Assembly: GCA_963281255.1 (NCBI GenBank)
Contig: OY725497.1
Location: 3,278,968 to 3,342,967 of the forward strand
DNA from: Aphrocallistes beatrix
Taxonomy: Eukaryota > Porifera > Hexactinellida > Sceptrulophora > Aphrocallistidae
Direction of reading: 5' to 3'
DNA: 64,000 nt
The notes beneath the pieces are model-generated. The model made no database searches. It was not told the DNA's origin and saw only the letters and a program-made list of their open reading frames with translations. Shown piece after piece: positions 10,015 through 20,331 of the stretch. How positions within the stretch are numbered: position 1 is the stretch's first letter; each line of letters begins with the position of its first letter. The position numbers were made by a program, and so were the translations under genes.

Positions 10015-10464
10015 CAAGCGCGCTTCGCTTGCTTGCGCTGCGGGGCTGGCGGACACTTTGTGTCCTCGGCGCCTGGGCTCACATTTATAAATTATAAGGG
10101 AGATAACATCTCTAAATATGTATGTCTTACTGTTAAATTCGATATCACTCGAAAAATAACAAAAATTGTCAATTTTTGTTGCGTAATGATGACGTCATAA
10201 CAGGATGATGAACAATCATTTTTTGCTGAGAGTTGTATCATATGTGGGATATATTAATTAATTAATATAAACATTCTATTAAAATTTCAGCCTTTATCAC
10301 TTAAAATGTTATGGTCGAAAAACTGAAATTTCTAATTATAAAAAGGTAACAATGACGTCATAATTACATGATGAGTAGACATTTTAACCAAGCCAAAAAA
10401 CTCCTACATGCCAAAAATCAGCTTTCTGTGACTGACAGTTTCTTCAATCAATTCGTTATATATA
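10015..10464 (-). mobile_element. Helitron C (5' end missing)
   Basis: The 3' hairpin end sits at 10015, flush against the 8-bp target duplication of the preceding MITE. The body is recognisable and about 20% diverged from the other copies by eye; the minus-strand 5' TC terminus is missing. A short plus-orientation 5' terminus (TCCTTACTATTAAAACTCG) follows at 10465-10506. Confidence 0.65.
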
Positions 10465-10506
10465 TCCTTACTATTAAAACTCGATTAATGTATATTTATT
10501 TATATA

Positions 10507-11041
10507 CAAGCGCGCTTCGCGCTTGCTTGCGCTGCTGGCGGACACTTTGTGTCCGCCGGAGGCTCCCTTCGGTCGTCTGGAGTCACATTGGTTAATTATA
10601 AGGAAGATAACAGCTCTAAATATGTCTGTCCTACTGTGCTAATCGATATCACTCGAAAAATCACCAAATTTGTGAATTTAAAAAATTTTGATGCGTAATG
10701 ACGTCATAACAAAGTGATGAGTCATCATTTTTTGATGATAGTTGCATTATATGTGAGACATGTTAGTATACAGATTCTATTAAAATTTCAGCTTTCTATC
10801 TCCTATAATGGCTGAGTTATGCCCGAATAACTGTGTTGCTTAACTTTTAAAAATGTGACAATGACGTCATAATTCCATGATGAGTCGACATTTTCGTCTG
10901 AGCTCAGAACTTACTGGAGCCATAGCCAAAAGACTCCCACATGCCAAAAATCAGCTTTCTGCGCATGGCAGTTTCTTCAATCAATTCGTAACAGATATAT
11001 AGATATATATACAAATATTAATCGAGTTTTAATAGTAAGGA
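10507..11041 (-). mobile_element. Helitron D, complete
   Basis: CTTG hairpin end at 10507, TC end at 11041, about 535 bp, flanked by ...TATA|TATA... . TGACGTCA sites at about 10698 and 10863. It is inserted next to the 5' fragment of another copy. Confidence 0.75.
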
Positions 11042-11261
11042 TATATATATATATATATCTAGGTTTGCAATACGTATTATTTATTCGGAATTATGACTGT
11101 TTTTCTAAATTTGATATTATTACAATAGTGATTATTCGAAATTTGATGCTACACAATAATGAATTGTCAATAATAAAAGTTCATGTTTTAAATATTTTTT
11201 CTAAAAGTTCCCTAGTCTGTCTCTTCTCAGCCCCATCTCTAGCGCCGCCACTGAATTTGTC

Positions 11262-11500
11262 CTAGAATTTGAAGACTCTAGAAAGATAATTTGAAAAGCA
11301 GTGGGCCCTGATTCTCGAATTTCTCTGCGGCACATATTTTCTCCACAAAACACAGTTCTAGGTCTTAGACTCGAAAAATCTTTTAAAATCATTGAGAATA
11401 TTTGAATTACAATCTCTAAAGATCATAATAACTAAGATTGTTTGAGTATAAGAAATTTTATCCCTAATCAAGCTTGGGAAAGAACTTAAAAGTCACCCTG
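11262..11500. mobile_element. Fragment of the MITE family seen whole at 34567-35278
   Basis: Shares AAAAGCAGTGGGCCCTGATTC and the ending CATAATAACTAAGATTG… GTCACCCTGTA with the 34.6-kb element. The left terminus is missing. Confidence 0.6.
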
Positions 11501-11842
11501 TATATCTTTCCAAAAAACTTTCCAAAAAAGGAAATAGTTCACATAAAAACCACCATTAATCCTAATGATAAAAAGTCGAACTATTTCCTAAATCTGCAAT
11601 TCGAACTATTTCCTTTTTCGAAAAGTCGAACCATTTCCGCTTTACCCATATCAATATCAGTGAAGTTGTAAATAATATAATGACACTGACTCTCTGAATC
11701 CTTGACTAATTAACAATCGCAACAAAGATATCTAAATTTCGTAAATATCCGGATATCCGAATATTTACCATCCGGATAATTGTAGTAACTTTGTTATCCG
11801 GATTCCAAACACTAGAACGTTGTCAATATGAATACGGATAAT

Positions 11843-12153
11843 CAGAGGCGGCGCCAGGACGTCGCCACTGGGGGGGCACCAACATTTTTTGGGTATAAAT
11901 ACGTACTTATATAAGTGCGATTCTACGATTTCCTAGTTTTACGAAGTCATCCACGATGCCCTCCATGTTGATTCGGGACGATCTTTCTCTGTTTATTGAT
12001 AAAGTTCCAAGGTCTCCCAGCCTGTCATCGTCCATGACACTGCGTGAATATGTCTTTCTTACTGAAAATGCCTACGTTTCAGCTCATTTGGACACAAATG
12101 AATGACTCATGTATTCCTGTCGGAAATTGGTGCCCCCCCTGGCGCCGCCACTG
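11843..12153. mobile_element. hAT-type MITE, 311 bp
   Basis: Ends CAGAGGCGGCGCCAGG and the inverted CCTGGCGCCGCCACTG, flanked by a perfect 8-bp target duplication CGGATAAT (11835-11842, 12154-12161). The size of the duplication and the CAG-GGCGG ends fit the hAT superfamily. No open frame. Confidence 0.8.
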
Positions 12154-12328
12154 CGGATAATACAAATATATATTTTATTCCCTACGGAGAAAAATACATC
12201 TAAATCACTCCGGTTAATACGAATCCCGGATAAACGGACACATTTGACCGTCCCTTGGTGTTCGTACTAACGAGGTTCTACTGTAAATAAAAAATAATTT
12301 TTAAAAACATAAATCACAAATAATTCAT

Positions 12329-13294
12329 TTAATCAGCAGGGTTTTGGAATACTAATTCTTCAATCAGCCCAGAGTCTTGAAGAGGAGTTATATACCATGC
12401 TTCAAACTCCTTATTCTGTTTTTGTGTGAAGTGATTCTTCCAATCTCCAATTATCCCCTTCCTAATGAAAGCAGGGGAATCTGGATTCCAGGGAATTATG
12501 GATTTATTCACAAACTTGTTTATTTTCACTGAATCAAACTTTGTATATTCTAAAACTAGCTGGAATATTTCTTCTGTAATTTTAAGTCCTAAAAAGTCCG
12601 CAATTTTAGTTACGGTTCCTTTGAATTCCAGTATTAAAGATTCATAAGATATTAGCAGGACATTCGGCCTACCTCTGTTAGTCCACCAACCCAACACGTG
12701 ATCGTACCAAAAACCATGACTCAGCTCGCCTCTCATGAACAAACCTAAGTACTCTTCAAAAGTCCCTTTATAACTTGTAAATTTCATCCCTTTGGCATAA
12801 TGGAAGTCAGAAACAACAACATCTTTAGGATTGCGAAAAGTATAAATATATTTGCAATCGGGTGTATATGGTATAAACTTGAAAGGAAGATGTGTTTTGA
12901 AAACCCTTGGGTTGGCAAGGTTTTCTAGGAAAGAAAGGGTGTAGAAAAAAGGAGCGATCGGAAGTTTCTCTCCTTCTTCTACGCTCCCAACGATCGGGAG
13001 TTCGAGGAAGGGCTGTAGCCCGTCGAGCTGCTCCTCGACCTGTTTGTGAGTCATGAGTACATGCACGATTGTTTGCATCCAGGTGGTACCGGACTTGGGA
13101 TGAGTCGCGATAAATACATCGCTAGGTCTTGGTTTGAATGTCGCTATCTCTTCAAGGCGTTTTTTGCTGAGGTAGAAAGGGAATATGTCTCCACCATCGT
13201 CAGACTTCCAAACTCCTAGATTTTTGTTCTCAGAAACAGGAAGTATAATGGACTCGATTGACTGAGCTTCTGCCATACTAGTCAGATGTATCAA
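12329..13294 (-). CDS. Cytosolic sulfotransferase (SULT family)
   Basis: An intronless gene for up to 321 residues; a second ATG at 13276 (MAEAQS) is an equally good start. SULTs transfer sulfate from PAPS to hydroxyl or amine groups of small molecules. The PAPS 5'-phosphosulfate loop ATHPKSGTTW (residues 63-72), the catalytic histidine in FKTHLP (His135), the 3'-phosphate motif FRNPKDVVVS and the C-terminal RKGIIGDWKNHF signature are all intact. Length is slightly above the usual ~295. The substrate cannot be read from sequence. It lies 308 bases downstream of DYNLT2B on the same strand, with a pogo-type MITE between them. Confidence 0.93.
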   Translation of the reverse strand: MIHLTSMAEAQSIESIILPVSENKNLGVWKSDDGGDIFPFYLSKKRLEEIATFKPRPSDVFIATHPKSGTTWMQTIVHVLMTHKQVEEQLDGLQPFLELPIVGSVEEGEKLPIAPFFYTLSFLENLANPRVFKTHLPFKFIPYTPDCKYIYTFRNPKDVVVSDFHYAKGMKFTSYKGTFEEYLGLFMRGELSHGFWYDHVLGWWTNRGRPNVLLISYESLILEFKGTVTKIADFLGLKITEEIFQLVLEYTKFDSVKINKFVNKSIIPWNPDSPAFIRKGIIGDWKNHFTQKQNKEFEAWYITPLQDSGLIEELVFQNPAD

Positions 13295-13356
13295 GAACTA
13301 TCGTAAAATATCAATTCAAATAAGTTATAACATCAGAAACCGTTCCAATATAAATA

Positions 13357-13527
13357 CAGTCGACTCCCCTTTATAGGGTCACATCGGTCAGAGGACATTT
13401 TGCCCCGATAAAGCGGAGTACCCTATTAACCGGAAATATTATGTATTAGCTTCTATGTGTGAGATCTATTCCGGTCCTACCAAAAGTGAACCTATTAACC
13501 AGTGACCCTATTAAGCGGAGTCGACTG
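13357..13527. mobile_element. Pogo/Tigger-type MITE, 171 bp
   Basis: Inverted ends CAGTCGACTCCCCTTTATAG / CTATTAAGCGGAGTCGACTG, with TA on both sides. Internal repeats of CCTATTAACC. No coding capacity. Confidence 0.75.
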
Positions 13528-13601
13528 TATATCAGATTTTAATAGTCAAGTTAAAGATAGAAGTGATAAATAGCCACGGATACAATCAAACTTGGAGTAG
13601 C

Positions 13602-13976
13602 TCAATAGTAATAAACTCCAAAAACTGTAGCCACTGCGAAAATCGTTTTAGAAATATAGTGTCCAGTGACGTATCCGTCTGTGTCACTGTCCCAGAAACA
13701 CCTAGCACCCATCTTGACCCCACCGCCTCTCGCCTCTCCGATAAGCACCTGGACTAGAATCTTGTACCGCGGAAGATCCTGCTGCTTGAAGTTCTCGCGG
13801 ATGTGGTCGCTTATCTCTTTAGTCCAAACGGGAACAAGTGCTGCCTCATACTCCTTGTCGAAGAGTTGCTCTCGCAGAGAACTGTTCACTAGATCCTGTA
13901 GCTGTGAAGGACGAAACTTTTTGTTAAAATGAGGACGAATAGAATAGTTAGTTTGCTCTCCTGTCGATTCGGTCAT
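13602..13976 (-). CDS. dynlt2b: Dynein light chain Tctex-type 2B (TCTEX1D2-like)
   Basis: A 124-residue intronless protein covering a single Tctex1 domain. DYNLT2B is a light chain of cytoplasmic dynein-2, the retrograde intraflagellar transport motor, and also occurs in axonemal inner-arm dynein. NYSIRPHFNKKFRPSQLQDL, RYKILVQVLIGEARG and ARCFWDSDTDGYVTG closely follow human TCTEX1D2, and the protein ends FGVYYY where the family ends FGCFYY. It lies 202 bases downstream of LRR1, same strand. Confidence 0.93.
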   Translation of the reverse strand: MTESTGEQTNYSIRPHFNKKFRPSQLQDLVNSSLREQLFDKEYEAALVPVWTKEISDHIRENFKQQDLPRYKILVQVLIGEARGGGVKMGARCFWDSDTDGYVTGHYISKTIFAVATVFGVYYY

Positions 13977-14178
13977 AGTTTTACAACACTATATACATTA
14001 AATACTATGTTACCATTAAATGCCATTGAAATGCAATAGCTTAGCTTTGATGTGATGGCACTATTGACTACGATTTGATTAAGAAATCAGTATACATGTT
14101 TGCTTTTGAAAATTAGTCAATTTAGCGATGTACTTAACAGTAAAATAGAAACAGTAAGTAGTGGCAATTCTGATTACA

Positions 14179-15465
14179 CTAATAATTGTAAAGTTGATAC
14201 CGACGGACAGATCCCACGCATCTAGGCGCACACAAAGGAATCTCAAGAGTCACCTGGTGATTGGGCAGAGCCAGTTGATTGCAATTAAGCTTGTCGAGGG
14301 AACGTTGCGAATAGAAAGTGAGAAAAGTGTCGTAGAAATATTTACCACATGGACATTGAATGCCAGCATTCTCCAGCTTCTTAAGCAGCACAACTGGTAT
14401 AGCTCTGACCTTTTTAAAACGTTCAACAATGTCCATATTCGATTTCAGCGTTCTGAACGCGAGTTCGAAGAGAGGAGGCAGATACACATTACCGTGATCA
14501 GACTTAATGCCATCACTGTCAAAGGGATTTGAAGTTAGGTCCAAATCATCGAGCGACAGTTTAAAGATTGAAATGGGAAGTGACTTGAGATTGTTACGAT
14601 GGAGTTTCAGAATTTTAAGTTTCTGAAACAGTTTCAAATTCGGATGAATTTCCGTAAGCTTGTTGGAAGAGAGATTGAGAGAATAGAGAGAATAGAATCC
14701 AAAGAAATCTAAGCGTAGCGTTGATATCTCGTTTGAAGAGAGATCGAGATCTGTAAGATGCTCAGCTAGCAGACCTGTACCGAATTTATCAGGTAACTCC
14801 TCGAGTCGATTGTCTGCCATCGATAGCTGAGTTAGCGCCATCTCATTGATGAGACTAGGCAGCACCTTTATCTTGTTTCCTGACAGGTCCAATTTCTTCA
14901 GATTTTTCAGCTGAGCAAGCCGCGAATCAAAGATACGGAGCTCAATACGGATAGCTTCAAACGTCTTCAAACTCGGAGGCAGGACTGTTAGTGGGTAGGT
15001 GGATTTGTGGTGAATGCGCATTGAAGTTGGGTTAGGCTGAATATCTTTGAGTTTCACAGGAATCATTGAGGACAAGGATTCAAAGTCGTCAGAGGACTCT
15101 GGTTCTTCAATTTTAATATTTTCAAGAACACGCACTAGCTTCTTAACCTCATCAGCATCCCCACTGCTGATGCTGACGCTGTGAGGCGGCTCTCTGAACT
15201 TAATTGTCGTCATTCCCTTTGCAATGAACTTCGTTGACAGTTCTACGACGTTGCCGTCTAGCTTGTACCGGGTATCACGGAGTTTGGAGCCAGTCTTGCT
15301 GCTACCGCTGTATATGACCAGATAGTGCGTCTCGGAAGATTCAGTGGAAAAACGACCGCGTTTCTCGGGATTCTTCTTGGCGAGTGACAGTTGAGCTCTG
15401 GTCTTAACTGGCTTGAAGCTAGGACATTCGTGGTAGCTTAGCTGGAGATCGCATGTGAATCGCAT
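14179..15465 (-). CDS. lrr1: Leucine-rich repeat protein 1 (CUL2 substrate receptor)
   Basis: 428 residues, no intron. LRR1 is the CUL2 ubiquitin-ligase receptor that marks the CMG helicase for unloading at replication termination. The N-terminal ~110 residues (MRFTCDLQLS…, VVELSTKFIAKGMTTIKFREPP) match the PH-like N-domain of vertebrate LRR1 (…FFTKFVDEGKATVRLKEPP). Leucine-rich repeats occupy about 185-330 (LKKLDLSGNKIKVLPS, LTDLDLSSNEIS, LYSLNLSSNKLTEI, LKILKLHRNNLKSLP). The C-terminal module has IQCPCGKYFYD and ends with CAPRCVGS, equivalent to the human VCGRFC and CSLGC. Length is close to human (414). Confidence 0.9.
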   Translation of the reverse strand: MRFTCDLQLSYHECPSFKPVKTRAQLSLAKKNPEKRGRFSTESSETHYLVIYSGSSKTGSKLRDTRYKLDGNVVELSTKFIAKGMTTIKFREPPHSVSISSGDADEVKKLVRVLENIKIEEPESSDDFESLSSMIPVKLKDIQPNPTSMRIHHKSTYPLTVLPPSLKTFEAIRIELRIFDSRLAQLKNLKKLDLSGNKIKVLPSLINEMALTQLSMADNRLEELPDKFGTGLLAEHLTDLDLSSNEISTLRLDFFGFYSLYSLNLSSNKLTEIHPNLKLFQKLKILKLHRNNLKSLPISIFKLSLDDLDLTSNPFDSDGIKSDHGNVYLPPLFELAFRTLKSNMDIVERFKKVRAIPVVLLKKLENAGIQCPCGKYFYDTFLTFYSQRSLDKLNCNQLALPNHQVTLEIPLCAPRCVGSVRRYQLYNY

Positions 15466-15692
15466 TTGTCTCTAAACTCGATTAAATAAAATGTCTTATA
15501 CATATGTATTAAAGCTAAGCTTAGTTCGTTGTTTGTGACAATAAATTGAGAAATTGGAGAGAGGCACAAACGATGAGCCAATGACCAAGATGGATATCAA
15601 GTGAAATTTTACTCCCTGCTAGCAAACAACAAATTATTGTGACACTTTCTGCCTATGACTCTGCTTTCACAATAACAATAATTTGGCTTGGA

Positions 15693-15925
15693 CAGTGGCG
15701 GCGCGAGGGTGAGGCTAGGTGAGGCACAGGAGCCAGGAGAATTGTGCCCCACCCACTCGAATTACAAAACAACATAATACAATGACAAATCGTAAAAAAA
15801 TGTTCAAGCATCACTCCCTTTTTGCTACAGGACAAAGTCCACCGTAAAAAGACAACATCTATCAAAAAACTATATTTTCAAGAAATCTGTGCCCCACCAA
15901 TGGTGCTGAGCTAGCGCTGCCCCTG
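15693..15925. mobile_element. hAT-type MITE, 233 bp
   Basis: Ends CAGTGGCGGCGCGAGGG and inverted CGCTGCCCCTG, with an 8-bp direct repeat at 15685-15692 (GGCTTGGA) and 15926-15933 (AGCTTGGA), one mismatch. The right part has GTGCCCCACC repeated near both ends. Non-coding. The remaining spacer 15934-16335 shows no supported gene. Confidence 0.7.
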
Positions 15926-16335
15926 AGCTTGGATAACTAGCACATTGTCTTCAATGTGTTTGTAACTGTTTGCAACTGTGTAACTGTCCACAACTATCAA
16001 CGCTAGGTGTAAGTAAGTATCGATTACAAATAATACATTTATTGGGCATATCTACTTAATTACAATGACATGCGTACCTTTTTGTAGAGTAATAATTGGA
16101 TTAATGGACTTATCCAAAGAAAAATACTTTTCGACCCAATCTAAGATTATTGCAGTCGTCTCCACCCTGGTATTTGTGAAAATACCTTTGTTGTTTCATC
16201 TCAGGCGATTCTTCCTAGATCGATATATTAGGTCTGCTAAGATTGCACATAAGATGCGTATTAATAAAGTGATCAAATTCGTGAAAAAATACTCAATACA
16301 GTAGATTAAAATAGAGCTATCAAGCTAATAGTTTA

Positions 16336-18946
16336 TCAACAGTCACACTCCCGTTCGATACTAACAAACTTTAGTGTGTCGTTGGGTCCGTATCTGTAGT
16401 CGAAGAATAGCTCCTCTCCAGGACGCAGGCGCTGCTTGGCGTATATCCCAATTCTGTGGTCCCCATTCACCATCATCACCTTAGCGTAGCAATTGGGGCT
16501 GCTAGAGTGGTTGGCAAACCGGATCTTGTTCCCCTTCCTAGTCGCGTCCACTACGCAGTCATGATTGAGGTTGAATAGGAAACTGGACATGTACTTATCG
16601 TACACCTTCCCTCGCCGGTCTGCCTCATCCTGAATGGAACGCCAATCAGTATCATGTGAAAGGAAAATATCTTCAAGGATTTTAACTGTCTAGGATTGGG
16701 TTAAAATATTTTCCGTCTGGCTAGCACCAGGCGAGAACAACCATACAGACTAACCTGACTGATAACCTCGCCGCAGTACTCAGATATGAACTCATTCTTC
16801 ACTCCGGACTCCTTTATGAATATGCCCCACCCAGCCACGTCACTGGGAGCCAGCAGCATGTGTTTCTTCAGGCCTCTCTGAATGCAGACATTCCTGCAGG
16901 GAGGAGTGCTATCCACTGGAGCCCCCGCCCCGCAGCTCTTGCACAGATCAGGATCACACTCCCGGTCTGCGATGAAGCAGGGGCACTGCTTGGTGCGACA
17001 GAAAGATTTGCAGCGACAGCCTGGGAACCTCTTCGGACAAGATACGTTGCAGTGACAGAACTAAATACGCAGTTTATATAATACTCTGTCTCGTGCTAAG
17101 TCGTCTGGACTAACCTTCTCGCAGAAAGTATTGGCAATCGCACAGCCGCAACCGGACTCCTCGCAGGACTGGCTAGGGTGGTAGCAGGGGGAGTAGGGGT
17201 GGAGGGTGGCGGGAGCACCGTCTGGTCGGGAGGTACGATACTTCCGTGTCACGTATCCCGGCTTCCTCTTGCGCTTGTGCGAGTTGTGAACGCTGCACTC
17301 CAGGCCCTGCTCCTTCGTGAGGGAGCTAGCCGCGCACTTGTTGTGTAGCAAGTAGCGGGAGAACTCCCAGACCTGAGGAAAAGAACAAATAGAATACGCA
17401 CCCATGCAGAGGATAAGCTCAATACTAACTCTACTCACTTCCCTACATTTCTTTGTTTTAATCAATTGTGAAACAGCACAGTAGTTCTTATCAAAGGTGG
17501 GCTGAAGCAGATTGTATAGAGAGATCTCCTGTCCTGTCCAGGTGGGTGCGTCAGGTGCGAGAGGAGAGGGGGATCCACCTGATGATATGGGGACAGCTGA
17601 TTCAGAGGAGATCTCCTCCTTCAAATCGTAAACATAGTCAGATTTCGTATCTTGTGTGTCAGTAGGAAATAAGGGAGGGAGAGGAGATGACGAGTCAGGG
17701 ATTGCGTTAGAAGCTAGGATTTTGTCAGGACTAACGACTGAGAGTTGATCTGAGAGAGATTCTTCATCTTCTCCCGGACTGAATTCATTTACATCAGATA
17801 GCTAGAACAAATACATGCGCGATAATTAGCACATATCTCACATGGTGCAGGCTCCACTCACCACGACAGATCTCTTCTTGGGAGAAGGAGCAGACATTTC
17901 CGTCTCATCTGGCTCTGCACTCAGGTAGCAGTCAGTGCAGCAGGGGGAGGTAGGGGGTACAGAAGGGAGGGAGGCGGGAAGAGCGGCCGGACCGGGGGTC
18001 CAGGAGTGCAGGAAGCAGTCATACTTGTAGCAGCGGCGACAGAAGAGAGTGGAGAAGGAGTGCAGCAGCTGCTGCTTCGGGAGGGCGGGGAGAGAGGGGT
18101 CGTCTAGGCTGGGTCCCGGGTCTGAGTCCGCGTCGGGATTCTTCTTCGGAGAGCCCAGGTAGGTGTGGTCGGAGAAGTAGCGCATCTGGACGATGCTAGC
18201 AGGGTACTTGAGGGGCTTTGCGGCCTCCAGCAGGCGGAACACCGGTAGAGGAGGCTCCTCCTTGTCCGCATCCAGTTGGGGGGGCGAGAGAGAGGTGTTG
18301 ACTCCACTGACGCGTATAACAGGATCACTAGCGATCTTGTCTATCAGCAGCTTGATGTTGCCTCCAGACTCTCCGAGGATGTGCTGCTTGTATCTCCAAT
18401 TCTCGTGCAGCTTCCCCTCGTAATTCTTGAGCAGCTCCTCGATGAAGGCGCTCTCATGTTCCAGGGACTTGTCCCCCAGGTAAGGAATGTTGTGCAGGAA
18501 GGTCTCGTCCTCCACCAGGAAGTTCTGCTGTGTGCTCACCCACGTGCTGAAGCGAGGCAACTCCGGGACCAGGGGTAGGTGGAGGGGTGACAAAGCATGC
18601 GTCACACTCCTGGGCTTCTCTGTGAAAGTGACAGTCTAGAGGAACGTGAATATTCCTAAAGCAGAGAGCAGGCAATCAGTGGACGCGCGCTTATCCTCAC
18701 TTGTCTGTCTGAGTCAGACTGGGTGGCGGGGAGAGAACAGATGCGCTTCATCTGAGTGGCACGTCGCTCCGTCTCCTGCTGTCCTGCTGCTATCTGGTTG
18801 AGGAGCACGTTGTTCTGTTCGAGGTACTGGTCCAGGATCGCATTCCCGCTATCCTTCCTCTCGTCCACCTCTCTCCGCTCTATGAGATTGACTCTCTGTA
18901 TCACTGCGTTAGTGAACTCGCTCTTCTTCCTTCCCATGCGGGACAT
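16336..18946 (-). CDS. ezh: Enhancer of zeste histone methyltransferase (PRC2 catalytic subunit)
   Basis: Six exons: 18701-18946, 17862-18635, 17439-17801, 17115-17372, 16755-17060 and 16336-16629. They give 746 residues, the same length as human EZH2. EZH trimethylates histone H3 lysine 27 in Polycomb repressive complex 2. Landmarks: N-terminal helix ([11 protein letters not shown]); [38 protein letters not shown]-like region at the exon 3/4 join (TKKCRE|VWEF); cysteine-rich CXC domain about 520-600; SET domain from about 608, with [25 protein letters not shown] (His about 690), [11 protein letters not shown] and a cysteine-containing tail ERECDC. All five introns (65-133 bases) fall between codons. 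The ATG is 158 bases downstream of the MGLL stop. Confidence 0.96.
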
Positions 18947-19104
18947 CTCAGACTCGAGCTAGCAGTTACGTGCAGCGATGTGGTTCATAATAGCGGTTTT
19001 CAACATGTTTTACTTCCTGTGAACCCCTCCCCTCCCTCATAGTAATTTAATGAACTAAATTTTTAATGAGGAAAACAAATACAGTCGGGTATGAATGGAA
19101 GGAA

Positions 19105-20031
19105 CTATAACTTCCTGCCAGACCTATCAAGCATCCACTGGCGTATGCCGTGTATGACTGCACTCCTCTCGGGCTCCAGCTCGTGCAGGAGAGAGTGCAT
19201 GCAGTGCGGAATCACGCGCACCTCCTTGTCGCGGCTGCCGATCTCCTGGTGAATGATGTGCGAGTTCTCAGGGGACATGGTCACGTCCGCTCCTCCGTGG
19301 TAGAGCAGCGTGGGGACAGAGATCTCCCCGAGGCGCGGGCGGATCAAGTCCAGATGATAGAAAAAAGAATTGATGAAGCCGATTGAGAGCGCGTTCTTCC
19401 ACACCAGCGGGTCTTGCAGGTACGTCCTGACCTCCTCCTGGTCTCTGGTCAGGGTGGTCGAGTCCGATTTGAGCGGTACGTAAGAAGGTGTTAGTGCGTT
19501 GGCGCATGAGATGGCAATTCGCGTGGCCCAGCCCACACTGGGTTTGATAGGAGCTCCGAGGTGCACAGCTCCCTGGCAGAGATCTGGTCTCTCTAGCACA
19601 CTCATCAGTATTAGCAAGCTGCCGATGGACTGGCCGACAAGAAACAAGGGGAGGGACCCATACTTGGAGCGAACTATGTCGATATGCTGTAGAATGTCCG
19701 CAGTGTATACTGTGAATTCTGTGGCTGGAACACGCTCTCCCTCGCTTTGCCCCATTCCCTGATAATCGTGCCCGAATGTTAGGATGCCCTCTTCTGCGAA
19801 ACTTATCCCCACATGATTGTACCGCATGCAGTGCGCCCCGTAGCCGTGGAGTATCAAGACCAATGCTCGAATCTCTCCTTTTGGTTGCCAGTAACGAGCA
19901 TTTATCTTCAACCCGCTCCTATTGATAAAGCTACCGGTGATCAGGTCATGGTGGGGAGAACAATCTTGGTCAGGAGGGTCTGGTTTGGATTTCACTTCGG
20001 GCTGCTCTTCCGGTACAAAACCTTCTTCCAT
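19105..20031 (-). CDS. mgll: Monoglyceride lipase, alpha/beta hydrolase
   Basis: 308 residues, intronless. It hydrolyses monoacylglycerols, including 2-arachidonoylglycerol in vertebrates. The oxyanion-hole LHGYGAH (61-67), nucleophile elbow GQSIG (Ser135; vertebrates usually GHSMGG), acid GGADVTMSPE (Asp249) and histidine PHCMHSLLHE (His279) are in the right order and spacing. FGHDYQGMGQSEG matches the family's DHVGHGQSEG. A ~28-residue acidic/proline-rich N-terminus is extra. The missing second glycine of the elbow could alter activity but does not remove the triad. It is the gene just upstream of EZH on the same strand. Confidence 0.88.
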   Translation of the reverse strand: MEEGFVPEEQPEVKSKPDPPDQDCSPHHDLITGSFINRSGLKINARYWQPKGEIRALVLILHGYGAHCMRYNHVGISFAEEGILTFGHDYQGMGQSEGERVPATEFTVYTADILQHIDIVRSKYGSLPLFLVGQSIGSLLILMSVLERPDLCQGAVHLGAPIKPSVGWATRIAISCANALTPSYVPLKSDSTTLTRDQEEVRTYLQDPLVWKNALSIGFINSFFYHLDLIRPRLGEISVPTLLYHGGADVTMSPENSHIIHQEIGSRDKEVRVIPHCMHSLLHELEPERSAVIHGIRQWMLDRSGRKL

Positions 20032-20331
20032 TTAGACCGTAGAGGATTCTAATTGGGTGTATACTGTCACGGAAACTTATTTGACAGAAAATTAGTCGAA
20101 TCTAAAGGAAATTTGGTTGAAAAAGATAATTCATTGAAAGGAAATTTGGGAGGGTTTTATGTCAGTTTACAGTGGAGGATCAAGGTAAGGTAGAACTCAG
20201 TTAAGAACTGAATAAAATGCTGAATAAAACGGTTATGAGCTGAATAAAATGAAACTTATTAGAATAGTTATGACTATCAGATTCATGGATCTGATTTTGA
20301 GCAAAAATAAAACAAAATAAAGTTCTTGGAG

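Larger units (their letters stand above)
9321..11815. mobile_element. Element with CTAGTGTTTGGAA inverted ends and ATCCGG subterminal motifs
   Basis: The 13-base inverted ends are each followed by several ATCCGGATA motifs (9354-9395 and 11746-11802). No transposase is seen and no clear target duplication. It is filled with a MITE (9620-10006) and Helitrons (10015-11041). The middle 11042-11260 and 11505-11740 show nothing recognisable. Confidence 0.45.
9117..12285. mobile_element. Composite nest: old element interrupted by about 2.9 kb of later insertions
   Basis: The left part (GGGAATGCGGGCGGGCG…CATTATTTGAAAA, 9117-9170) and the right part (GGTTAATACGAATCCCGGATAAACG… to TACTGTA, about 12200-12282) are both found close together at 41948-42205. 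The intervening DNA here therefore arrived later. It includes an element with inverted CTAGTGTTTGGAA ends (9321-9333 and 11803-11815), a hAT-type MITE, Helitron copies and another hAT-type MITE. The right end resembles pogo/Tigger-type termini. Confidence 0.5.

Noticed and set aside
16065-16304. 79-codon plus-strand frame between LRR1 and EZH
   Set aside because: No recognisable domain, no splice context and low-complexity hydrophobic/basic composition; not supportable as a gene.
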